From positions 124,001 to 188,000 of the forward strand of contig NZ_BMNK01000002.1 of assembly GCF_014646515.1 (NCBI RefSeq): 64,000 bases of DNA, written 5' to 3'. Each line of letters begins with the position of its first letter. The first letter of the stretch is position 1. This stretch comes from Nonomuraea glycinis (GTDB lineage Bacteria > Actinomycetota > Actinomycetes > Streptosporangiales > Streptosporangiaceae). The notes beneath the pieces were generated by a model. It ran no database searches and was not told where the DNA came from. It saw nothing but the letters and a program-made list of their open reading frames with translations. Positions 25,301 to 32,368 of this stretch are shown here, piece by piece. The translations under genes and the position numbers were made by a program.

Positions 25301-27161
25301 GACGTACGGCGTGCAGGAGGTTTCACGTAAAACATTCGCCACCCGGGCCGGGTCGCTCGGCCGGGCCCGGACCGTCTTCGGGGCCTCGCCCGCGCTCGCG
25401 GCGCTGGCCGGGGAGCTCGGCGGGCTGATCGACGCCTTCCTGGGCACCATCGGCCGGCGGGACGCGGGCGGCGTGGCGGCGATCGCCGGGGAGTATCTCG
25501 TCGAGGAGCTCGCCGGTCAGCCCGACGGGTTCGTGACCAGCAAGGCCGCGCGGGAGCTGGTGACGGGGTTCCAGCGGCAGCTCGGGCCGGTCAAGGTCAA
25601 GGAGTTCGAGGCGGACCTGAAGGCCGTCGCGCTGCCGGAGCGGGTGCAGCTCGCCCAGGCCTGGATCGGCGCCTTCGACCAGGGGCCCGAGCTGGCCGAG
25701 GCGATCGCGGTGCAGCTCTGCGACCTGCCCCGGTACGACTCCGGCGCGGCCGTCTCGGCGACCGTGGAGGGGCTGCTGGGCGCCCACCCGCGCATCGCGG
25801 ACCGGAAGCTGGAGATCCGGCTGGACGAGATGCTGGCCCGGACCAGGCGGTTCGCGGCCGAGCGGGTGCCTGCCTACCGGGCCTACCAGAAGCGGCGCGG
25901 CGAGCTCGTCGCCGCCGAGCGGGCCAGGCTGCGGCTGGAGGAGTACCGGCCCAAGGTGATGAGCGCGTTCGTGCGCAACCGGCTGCTGGACGAGGTCTAC
26001 CTGCCGCTGATCGGCGACAACCTGGCCAAGCAGCTCGGGGCCGCCGGTGACGGGAAGCGGACGGACCAGATGGGGCTGCTGCTGCTCATCTCGCCGCCCG
26101 GCTACGGCAAGACGACGCTGATGGAGTACGTGGCCAGCCGCCTGGGACTGATGTTCGTCAAGGTCAACGGGCCTTCGCTCGGGCACGGGGTGACGTCGCT
26201 GGACCCGGCGGAGGCGCCGAACGCCACGGCCAGGCAGGAGGTGGAGAAGATCTCCTTCGCGCTGGAGAGCGGCGGCAACACGCTGCTGTACCTCGACGAC
26301 ATCCAGCACACCTCGCCCGAGCTGCTGCAGAAGTTCATCTCGCTGTGTGACGCGCAGCGCCGCATCGAGGGCGTCTGGAACGGGCGCACCCGCACCTACG
26401 ACCTGCGCGGCAAGAGGTTCGCCGTGTGCATGGCGGGCAACCCGTACACCGAGTCGGGGCAGCGTTTCCGGATCCCCGACATGCTCGCCAACCGCGCCGA
26501 CGTGTGGAACCTGGGGGACGTCCTGTCGGGCAGGGAGGAGCAGTTCGCGCTGAGCTATGTGGACAACGCCCTCACCTCCAACCCGGTGCTCGCGCCGCTG
26601 TCGGCCCGCGACCGGTCCGACGTGGAGCTGCTGGTCCGCCTGGCCAAGGGCGACCAGGCCGTCCGGCCCGACCAGCTCCGCCACCCCTACTCGGGGCCCG
26701 AGCTGGAGCAGATCCTGAGCGTGCTGCGCAAGCTGGTGCGGGTGCAGGAGGTGGTGCTGGCCAACAACCGGGCCTACATCGCCTCGGCCGCGCAGTCGGA
26801 CGCCGCCCGCACCGAGCCGCCGTACCGGCTGCAGGGCTCCTACCGGAACATGAACAAGCTGGCCGAGCGCATCGTCCCCGCGATGAACGAGGCGGAGCTC
26901 GAAGCGATGATCGACGACCACTACCTGGGCGAGGCGCAGACCCTCACCACGGACGCCGAGGCGAACTTGCTCAAGCTCGCCGAGCTGCGCGGCCGCCTGA
27001 CTCCCGAGCAGCGGGCTCGCTGGGCGGAGGTCAAGGCGGCCTACCTGCGGGACAAGGCGCTGGGCGGCGGCGAGGACGACCCGATGTCCCGCGCGGTCGG
27101 CGCCCTCGGGCTGCTGGCCGACCAGGTCCGCGAGGTCGGCTCGGCCATCAGGGAGTCATGA
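22323..27161 (+). CDS. DUF3686-family giant AAA ATPase
   Basis: 1612 residues from GTG 22323. The N-terminal region (about 1-420) is a beta-rich DUF3686 module (VFGGAELRLLGTERIRTENN; GDVMLFGYNVFIGLKPET). The middle (about 430-1000) is largely helical and coiled. The C-terminal AAA domain has Walker A SPPGYGKTT (near 1259), Walker B TLLYLDDIQH (near 1321) and VCMAGNPYTESGQRFRIPDM. Annotation pipelines call this family a DNA-repair ATPase, but I know of no biochemical proof. Its operon with a YqiJ-like protein and a flotillin suggests membrane-linked remodelling instead. The length and motifs look intact. Confidence 0.92.
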   Translation: MTDTAQEGTTNLEAGTYEVLRNRLGAQAKALSKAAEAVNAQRLTVFGGAELRLLGTERIRTENNCVPRDIVSVGDVMLFGYNVFIGLKPETAVTDVFAVHRFTREGDAFRFDAEKLPALDDPAFRKDFSELYRYYKETSLAQLRRVEGKLLAVFQTGPADLRVLRWTVTPTGVMKYQDSRGERDHVFPPSHDFEWTPSSRDDHVLGRHPHISIEDEVFVETVGGDLTIKIENNTESGAGIYSEPVAEKLQSLADADVEYARVGPLILMRIRPYKETEWRHLVFNTRTKAVTRLDGIGQACQRLPEDQGLIFPGGYYLATGVSKTFDTDVSDLEFERMVRSPNGEDVLYVFHARGDGRSLLLPYNVIRKEVANPIVCHGFSLFDDGTMVVFRATSEEPTRVHPMQVWQTPYVSDTYAAAQPTGTGPLERIGNAELVRGISDCLSVSRMVEEMAPGAATFEALIAACTRTFDSYHWLGEHGLRGPLADVRATAEQVLDEYESVAQLTRQAADTLEEAAEEVAQLLRRSKGDSPATADAWVTLLATLRRAQGHLVTLREVRYLDLARLDELAAALTEEVTSAGRRAIAFLERPDAFTGYHAAVEELAAQAAAIATVAEAVPVTERLTTQAEGLDVVTEVVGSLDIADATVRTSILGRIAEVLGGINRARALLDGRRRELLGAEGRAAFAAEFALLGQAITGAMAVADTPARCDEQLGRLMIQVENLESRFGEFDDFADQLNAKRDDVYEAFSARKQAQLDALAQRADRLFTSAERTLGSITRRLSTLGSLDEVNTYFATDPMVAKLRSVSAELRDLGDAVRAEELEGRVKAAQQEAGRALRDRLDLFTDGGESIRLGRHRFAVNTQPIDLTLVPQRGPDGDGVTMNFAITGTDYRSPAPASFADTRPFWDQLLVSESAEVYRAEHLAASLLDTAVPGPDLPDLVRQAAQERYDEGYERGVHDHDAAAILDVLLRLRAGAGLLRYPPEARAAAQLFWTYGVQEVSRKTFATRAGSLGRARTVFGASPALAALAGELGGLIDAFLGTIGRRDAGGVAAIAGEYLVEELAGQPDGFVTSKAARELVTGFQRQLGPVKVKEFEADLKAVALPERVQLAQAWIGAFDQGPELAEAIAVQLCDLPRYDSGAAVSATVEGLLGAHPRIADRKLEIRLDEMLARTRRFAAERVPAYRAYQKRRGELVAAERARLRLEEYRPKVMSAFVRNRLLDEVYLPLIGDNLAKQLGAAGDGKRTDQMGLLLLISPPGYGKTTLMEYVASRLGLMFVKVNGPSLGHGVTSLDPAEAPNATARQEVEKISFALESGGNTLLYLDDIQHTSPELLQKFISLCDAQRRIEGVWNGRTRTYDLRGKRFAVCMAGNPYTESGQRFRIPDMLANRADVWNLGDVLSGREEQFALSYVDNALTSNPVLAPLSARDRSDVELLVRLAKGDQAVRPDQLRHPYSGPELEQILSVLRKLVRVQEVVLANNRAYIASAAQSDAARTEPPYRLQGSYRNMNKLAERIVPAMNEAELEAMIDDHYLGEAQTLTTDAEANLLKLAELRGRLTPEQRARWAEVKAAYLRDKALGGGEDDPMSRAVGALGLLADQVREVGSAIRES

Positions 27162-27218
27162 CCGCGTCGTGATCCCTTGCCGCCAGGAGGTCATGACCGC
27201 GTCGCGATCCCTGGCCGC
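27156..27218. repeat. 28-bp sequence duplicated across the ATPase stop codon
   Basis: TCATGACCGCGTCGTGATCC (27156-) recurs as TCATGACCGCGTCGCGATCC (27191-), each followed by CTTGCCGC or CTGGCCGC; period 35. The first copy overlaps the ATPase TGA. No function is apparent. Confidence 0.6.
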
Positions 27219-27261
27219 TCGGTCGGCCTCGCGCCGGACGGCGGTGACGCCGCTGGAGGAG

Positions 27262-28137
27262 CTATGCCGGTGCCGTACCGGCGGAGTCGGCCTGTGAGAT
27301 GGCCCGCTCGCTCGCGGGCACCAGCGGCAGCCGGACGTCGGCGGTGGGGATCAGGCCCCGGGCGTGCAGGACGCCCTTGATGACCGTCGGGTTCGGCTCG
27401 GCGAACAGCGTGGCCGACAGCCGGGCGAGCCGGTGCCCCAGCGCCCTCGCGCGGGCGGCGTCCCCCGCCCGCCAGGCGTCGACCAGCTCGGCGAAGCGGT
27501 CGGTGGCCAGGTGCGCGGAGGCCAGAATGCCGCCCGACGCGCCGAGCGCGAGCAGCGGCGAGATGACCGCGTCGTCCCCGCCCAGCACGTCGAAGTCGTC
27601 GGGCAGGTCGCCGAGCAGGTCGATGGCGTCCTGGTCGATCCCGCCGGCGGCGTACTTCACCCCGGCGATCATCGGGTGGCCGCCCAGGTGGCGCAGCGTC
27701 GCGGCGCTCACCGCCTGACCGGTCCGGTAGGGAATGTGGTAGATCACCAGGGGCACCGGCGTCTCCTCCGCCAGCGCCTCGAAGTGCGCGACGACGCCGC
27801 GCTCGCCGGGCCGCAGGAAGTACGGGACCGTCACCAGCGCGGCCGCGACCCCCTCGGGCAGCGCCTTCAGCGCCTCGGCCGTGGACCTGGTGTCGTTCCC
27901 GGTGAGGCCCACGGTCAGCGGCACGCCGCGGGTCCGGCAGACCCGCGCGCAGACGTCGATCACCTGGGCGCGCTCCGCCGGGCTCAGCGCCGCGACCTCA
28001 CCGGTCGTCCCCAGCGCCACCAGTCCGGACGCGCCCTGGTCGAGGACGTGGTCGGCGAGCTTCTCCACCGCGTCGGCGGCCACCTCGCCGGTGGCGGTGA
28101 ACGGCGTGATCAGTGGTACATGGATTCCCGTCAGCAT
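27262..28137 (-). CDS. Dihydrodipicolinate synthase/N-acetylneuraminate lyase family aldolase
   Basis: 291-residue TIM-barrel class I aldolase. The Schiff-base Lys161 (MIAGVKYAAGG), Tyr133 (VIYHIPYRTG) and the pyruvate-carboxylate motif GTTGE (43-47) are present. Residues of true DapA that bind aspartate semialdehyde cannot be confirmed, and its place beside a divergent LysR gene rather than lysine genes suggests a catabolic lyase. The 72-base divergent gap should hold the LysR site. Confidence 0.88.
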   Translation of the reverse strand: MLTGIHVPLITPFTATGEVAADAVEKLADHVLDQGASGLVALGTTGEVAALSPAERAQVIDVCARVCRTRGVPLTVGLTGNDTRSTAEALKALPEGVAAALVTVPYFLRPGERGVVAHFEALAEETPVPLVIYHIPYRTGQAVSAATLRHLGGHPMIAGVKYAAGGIDQDAIDLLGDLPDDFDVLGGDDAVISPLLALGASGGILASAHLATDRFAELVDAWRAGDAARARALGHRLARLSATLFAEPNPTVIKGVLHARGLIPTADVRLPLVPASERAISQADSAGTAPA

Positions 28138-28209
28138 GTCTTCGAGCGTGCCCTGTCCGAACCCGTTAGGTCCAGCGAAGATTTCTGCGGTTCAGCGTAA
28201 GCTCACCTT

Positions 28210-29079
28210 ATGCTCGACCCTCGTAAGCTCCACCTCCTGCGCGAACTGTCCCGGCGCGGCACGATCGCCGCCGTCGCCGAAGCCGTGGCGTTCACCCCGT
28301 CGGCGGTCTCCCAGCAGCTCAGCGCGCTGGAGAAGGAGGCGGGCGTGCCGCTGCTGGAGCGCACCGGCCGCACCGTCGCCCTCACCCCCGCCGGTCACCT
28401 GCTGGTGGAGCACGCGCAGGCCGTACTGGAGCAGCTCGAACGCGCCTCCGCCGCGCTCGCCGGCGTCCGCGGCGGCCTGTCGGGCCCGCTGCGGGTCGGC
28501 GCGTTCCCGACGGCGGCCCGCGTCCTGCTGCCTCCGGCGCTCGCCGACCTGACCCGCGCCCACCCCGGCCTGGTCCCGATGCTCTCCGAGATCGACCCTG
28601 CCGACGTCTCGGCCGCCCTGGGCGCGGGCGAGCTGGACGTGGCACTGGTCCACGAGTACGACTTCGTGCCGCCGGTCACCGACCCGTCGCTGGAGACCGA
28701 GCCGCTCTTCAGCGAGCCGATCTATCTGACGAACCGCCCCTCGATCGCCGCGGCGGCCGCCGACCCGTGGATCGCCGCCAAACCGGGCACCCTCTGCTAC
28801 ACCATGACGATCAGAGCCTGCCAGGCGGCCGGCTTCGACCCGCTCGTCCGCCACCACCTCGACGACTTCGACACCGTCCTCGCCTTCGCCGCCGCCGGCC
28901 ACGGCATCGCCCTGGTGCCCCGCCTCGCCGCCCTCGCCCCGCCCCCCGAGGTCCGCCTCACCCGCCTCCCCCTGAGCCGCCGCACCCTGGCGGCCTTCAG
29001 ACGCGGGTACGAGGAGCACCCGGCGATCAGGGCGGCCGTGGCCGCGTTCCGGTCGGCGAGCACGCTGCTGCCGGTTTAG
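28210..29079 (+). CDS. LysR family transcriptional regulator
   Basis: 289 residues. Winged HTH at the start (MLDPRKLHLLRELSRRGTIA; AVAFTPSAVSQQLSALEKEA) and a substrate-binding domain (LRVGAFPTAARVLLPPALAD; FAAAGHGIALVPRLA). It is divergent from the DapA-like aldolase, the classical arrangement for a LysR controlling its neighbour; the ligand may be the aldolase substrate. A strong inverted repeat begins 8 bases after its stop. Confidence 0.92.
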   Translation: MLDPRKLHLLRELSRRGTIAAVAEAVAFTPSAVSQQLSALEKEAGVPLLERTGRTVALTPAGHLLVEHAQAVLEQLERASAALAGVRGGLSGPLRVGAFPTAARVLLPPALADLTRAHPGLVPMLSEIDPADVSAALGAGELDVALVHEYDFVPPVTDPSLETEPLFSEPIYLTNRPSIAAAAADPWIAAKPGTLCYTMTIRACQAAGFDPLVRHHLDDFDTVLAFAAAGHGIALVPRLAALAPPPEVRLTRLPLSRRTLAAFRRGYEEHPAIRAAVAAFRSASTLLPV

Positions 29080-29087
29080 TCGGATCG

Positions 29088-29116
29088 ATCTAAGTAAGAT
29101 GGAGTCTTACTTAGAT
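29088..29116. promoter_or_regulatory. 12-bp inverted repeat, operator-like
   Basis: ATCTAAGTAAGA (29088-29099) and TCTTACTTAGAT (29105-29116) are perfect arms with a 5-base centre. The A+T-rich arms and lack of a U-tract favour an operator over a terminator. It now sits before a decayed DUF234 gene, so the regulated gene may have been lost. Confidence 0.6.
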
Positions 29117-29236
29117 GAGATCGACCATGGAGGTGGCATGCGCACGTCACCGGCCGTGCCGACGATCTGAGAACTCTCGACGGGCAACTCCGCCAAGTGC
29201 TGGAGGGACGTCTCACCACCCGCCGCTGAACGGCAC

Positions 29237-29638
29237 GTGGCTCTGCGCCGCATCGAGCGCTCCTGGACGGCCTGGCGCGGGCGCGCGGTCGAGCCGATCA
29301 TCCGTGAGTCGCTGGCCAGAGCACTGCCCGATGAAAGATGGCCGGACACGGAGGAGATCGGCGGCTGGTGGAACCGCCGGAACAACCCGGAAGTGGACCT
29401 CATCGGCGCGGACAAGGGACCGGTCGCCGAGCGGATCCACTTCGTCGGGTCGGTGAAATGGTTCGACCAGCGGCTGTTCGACCGGCATGACTACGACACG
29501 CTGGTGCGGGACGGCGACTTGGTTCCCGGTGTCACCGCCGCCACGCCCCGGATCGCCGTGTCGAGGGCCGGCTTCGAGCCCGGTCTTCCTCTCCAGCAGT
29601 GGGGGCCGGATGACCTGCTCGCCGCCTGGCGGTCCTGA
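29237..29638 (+). pseudogene. C-terminal remnant of a DUF234 ATPase
   Basis: The 133 codons encode ALRRIERSWTAWRGRAVEPI, GGWWNRRNNPEVDLIGADKG, FVGSVKWFDQRLFDRHDYDT and VAVSRAG-like IAVSRAGFEPGL, the DUF234 restriction-fold C-terminus of AAA ATPases. The ATPase part (about 300 residues) is missing. Sequence from 29129 upstream holds other short frames (for example DLRTLDGQLRQVLEGRLTTR, then R and stop) that look like scrambled remains. A small standalone protein cannot be excluded. Confidence 0.75.
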
Positions 29639-29644
29639 CGGTCA

Positions 29645-30586
29645 TCAGAGCAAGGCGTCGAAGACGGCGGTGGTGCTGGAGTGGGTGAAGTCGTCGTAGT
29701 CGCCCGCCGTGATCGCCACCACCATGTCCCGCGCCGGGAGCACGGCGAGCCGCTGGCCACCGTTGCCGTGGGCGGCGTACGCGCCTTCGGCTTCGAGGTA
29801 CCACTGATAGCCGTACCAGCGGTCGTCGGCGATCGGCACGCGGGGGCGCAGCATCTCCTCCAGCCAGGCGGCCGGCACGATGTCCCGGCCGTCGTCGAGC
29901 AGCAGGGTCCCGATGGCCGCCAGGTCACGTGGCCGCAGCCGCAGGCCCGCCGCCGCCATCGCCACCCCGTCCTCCCCTGCGGTCCACTCGAACGCGCCGA
30001 TCCCGAGTGGCTCGAACAAGGCGGCCCGCGCGAACTCCGCCAGCGGCCGGCCCGTGCCTCGCGCGATGAGGCCACCGAGGAGCGCGGTGGCTCCCCCGCA
30101 GTACGACCACCGCCGGCCTGGCTCCTCGACGATGGGCCGTTCGAGGACGTAGCGGTATCGGTCGAGGGCCGCCTCCATGGCGAGCTCGCTGTTGGCCACG
30201 CTCGTGTACGGCACGCTCTCGTCCCATGCGAGGCCGAGCGTCATGGTCAGGGCATGCTCGATGGTGAGGCGGGCGCGGGCCGGCTCGGCCAGCAGGTCCG
30301 GATATTCCGGGAATTGCCGTACGAGCTCCTCGCCCGGCTCCGGCACCAGCCCGTCCTTCAACGCGATCCCGTACAGCAGCGCGACGACGCTCTTGGAGAT
30401 GGACCGCACGTCGTGCAGCGTCCCGGCGTCGAACCGGACCCGCCCGAGCGAGGTGCCGAGCCGGTGGTCCACGCCCTCGCCGTACCGCTCCAGCACCACC
30501 TGGCCCCGCTGGAGCACCACGAGAGCATGCAGGTTCGGCGCTTCACCAGCGCGCAGAACGGCGTCCACCCGATCCGCCATCGTCAT
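29645..30586 (-). CDS. Serine hydrolase, class C beta-lactamase family
   Basis: 313 residues. S62-I-S-K65 (RSISKSVVALLYG) is the acylation motif; YCG in RWSYCGGATALLGGL stands for the YxN motif with Cys in place of the usual middle residue; the third motif HGNGGQ is HxG-like. There is no signal peptide, so it is cytoplasmic, like 6-aminohexanoate-dimer hydrolases and esterases of this fold. The substrate is unknown. Confidence 0.88.
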   Translation of the reverse strand: MTMADRVDAVLRAGEAPNLHALVVLQRGQVVLERYGEGVDHRLGTSLGRVRFDAGTLHDVRSISKSVVALLYGIALKDGLVPEPGEELVRQFPEYPDLLAEPARARLTIEHALTMTLGLAWDESVPYTSVANSELAMEAALDRYRYVLERPIVEEPGRRWSYCGGATALLGGLIARGTGRPLAEFARAALFEPLGIGAFEWTAGEDGVAMAAAGLRLRPRDLAAIGTLLLDDGRDIVPAAWLEEMLRPRVPIADDRWYGYQWYLEAEGAYAAHGNGGQRLAVLPARDMVVAITAGDYDDFTHSSTTAVFDALL

Positions 30587-30732
30587 GATTGCCTCCTGAA
30601 ATCAGCAGTTCCGGCGGCAAATACTCGCATACAGCCCGTCTCGTCGTAATTTCTTCTCCTGTGGGTAGGTCGCTGACAAGCGGGTGAGAAAGTCGATCTG
30701 CTCCCCCGGTCGGCGAGACCTGAAGGTGTGAC

Positions 30733-30942
30733 ATGCACAAGCGCGAACCCTTCCCCTTCGAGCTGTCCGTGACAGTGAGCGAGCCGACACCCCACGGCAT
30801 CGAGGAAGCCGCCTACCCCGTGGCCGAACGCTTCTTCGGCGACGGCGCCGAGCTGCACGTCGTCAGCGCCAAGGTAGAGCCGGACCTCACCGCCCCCGGC
30901 AACTTCCGCGCCACCGTCACCTTCAGAAAACTGTCGACGTAG
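30733..30942 (+). CDS. Hypothetical protein, 69 aa
   Basis: MHKREPFPFELSVTVSEPTP, then HGIEEAAYPVAERFFGDGAE and a beta-rich end (LHVVSAKVEPDL, FRATVTFRKLST). GAAGG lies about 6 bases before the ATG. It is acidic and soluble with no recognised family. It sits in the 365-base interval between two minus-strand genes, which supports a real gene. Confidence 0.6.
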   Translation: MHKREPFPFELSVTVSEPTPHGIEEAAYPVAERFFGDGAELHVVSAKVEPDLTAPGNFRATVTFRKLST

Positions 30943-30951
30943 GCCGCCTGT

Positions 30952-32205
30952 TCAGGGGCTCAATCGCCAGAGCGCGGCCAGCGGCAGCGCCTTGAGCCGA
31001 TCACCGAACGACAGCGATTCCTGCCCGGAATACAGCACGAACCCGGCCAGAAAGCGCCTCCCGAGACGGCTCTGCAAATGACGCAAGCCGTCAAAATCGT
31101 CCCTGCGTACGGTCTCCGCCGCCTTGATCTCCACACCCACGAGGTCTCCCGAGGCATGCTCCAGCACAGCGTCCACCTCGATCTTGTCGCGGTCGCGGTA
31201 GTGGAAGAGCTGCACCGGCTCGTCGGCCCACGTGAGCTGGCGAGCTATCTCCCCAACGGCGAAATTCTTCAGCAGCGGCCTCACGGCACTGGTCGGCTCC
31301 ATAGCGCGCTCAGGGGCCATGCCGATCAGTCTGCCGCCCAGCCCGGAATCGACCACGAGCAGCTTCGGCGTGCCAATCGCACGAGTGGTCAGGTTGGAGG
31401 ACCACGCCGGGATCCTCTTGATGACGAAAACCAGCTCCAGAAGGTCCAGGTAACGCGACAGGGTCACGCGGGACATACCCACGTCGTTGCCGAGTGCCTG
31501 CGTGACCGCAAGACCGCCCATGCGCGCGGCCACCACGCTGAGGAGCCTGCGCATTTCCGCAGGCCGCTGAATATCGGTCAACTGGCGCACGTCCCGAGTG
31601 ATGAGATCGGATACGTAGGAGTCGAAGAACCTGGCACGACGGCGGCCAGGGTCGCGTCGGACCGCCTCCGGATATCCCCCGCGCAGCGCCCGGCTGACGT
31701 AGTCACGCTTACCCAGCGTGGTACTGAGATCGACGTCGGCACCCCGGCGAAACACGGCATCCACGAATCCGTCCGGCGCCGAATCGATCTCGCCCTGGGA
31801 GAGAGGCCACAATTCGATCGTCTCTGCCCGTCCCGGCAGAGCGTCAGGAAGATCACGAAGGTCGAGCAGGCGGGCGGAGCCGGTAAGCAGGTAGCGTCCC
31901 GGCCGGGGATCTCGATCGACCTCACGCTTGATCGGCAATAGCAGCTCGGGGGCTCGCTGGACTTCGTCTATCAGGAGCAGCTCGTCATGCCGGACGAATC
32001 CGACCGGATCTTCCCGCGCCGCGTCCAGGACGGCAGGGTCGTCAAGGTACAGCTCCTTGGCTCCCGACTTGGCGTTAAGGATCGACCGGGCGAGAGTGCT
32101 CTTACCAACCTGGCGAGCACCGTTGACGACCACGACCCGAGTGTCGGACAAGGCTTCCAGAGCCATGGTTTCAGCACGACGTGGATACAGATTCTCTTCG
32201 GCCAC
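30952..32205 (-). CDS. ATP-binding protein of the AAA_14/DUF4143 type
   Basis: 417 residues from GTG 32205. Walker A GARQVGKSTL, Walker B ELLLIDEVQRAP, sensor YLLTGSARLL, then the C-terminal DUF4143 restriction-like fold (FAVGEIARQL, KIEVDAVLEHASGDLVGVEI, KAAETVRRDDFDGL). Such ATPases are common in bacterial and archaeal genomes and are often linked to defence or toxin-antitoxin functions, but the role is undefined. A longer frame to 32256 begins among the tandem repeats upstream, so the GTG is preferred. Confidence 0.9.
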   Translation of the reverse strand: MAEENLYPRRAETMALEALSDTRVVVVNGARQVGKSTLARSILNAKSGAKELYLDDPAVLDAAREDPVGFVRHDELLLIDEVQRAPELLLPIKREVDRDPRPGRYLLTGSARLLDLRDLPDALPGRAETIELWPLSQGEIDSAPDGFVDAVFRRGADVDLSTTLGKRDYVSRALRGGYPEAVRRDPGRRRARFFDSYVSDLITRDVRQLTDIQRPAEMRRLLSVVAARMGGLAVTQALGNDVGMSRVTLSRYLDLLELVFVIKRIPAWSSNLTTRAIGTPKLLVVDSGLGGRLIGMAPERAMEPTSAVRPLLKNFAVGEIARQLTWADEPVQLFHYRDRDKIEVDAVLEHASGDLVGVEIKAAETVRRDDFDGLRHLQSRLGRRFLAGFVLYSGQESLSFGDRLKALPLAALWRLSP

Positions 32206-32238
32206 GATCTCTAAGTTATCGCAGTTCACATCGGTCCT

Positions 32239-32353
32239 GTGGTCAGTCTGCCGCATAATCCGTGGTCATTCTGCCGCTGGTTTTGTGGTCAGTCTGCCGC
32301 ATGATCCGTGGTCAGTCTGCCGCTGGGGTCGTGGTCAGTCTGCCGGAGTCCCT
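32239..32353. repeat. Five-copy 23-bp tandem repeat
   Basis: GTGGTCAGTCTGCCGC-type cores start at 32239, 32262, 32285, 32308 and 32331, exactly every 23 bases. The 7-base tails alternate (ATAATCC, TGGTTTT, ATGATCC, TGGGGTC), giving a 46-bp higher-order unit. The array fills the gap between the DUF4143 ATPase start and the MFS gene end. Confidence 0.9.
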
Positions 32354-32368
32354 TCGTACGAAAGGCGG

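Noticed and set aside
32239..32353. CRISPR-like array
   Set aside because: Repeats are 16 bases with 7-base tails that themselves repeat; there are no unique spacers and no cas genes.
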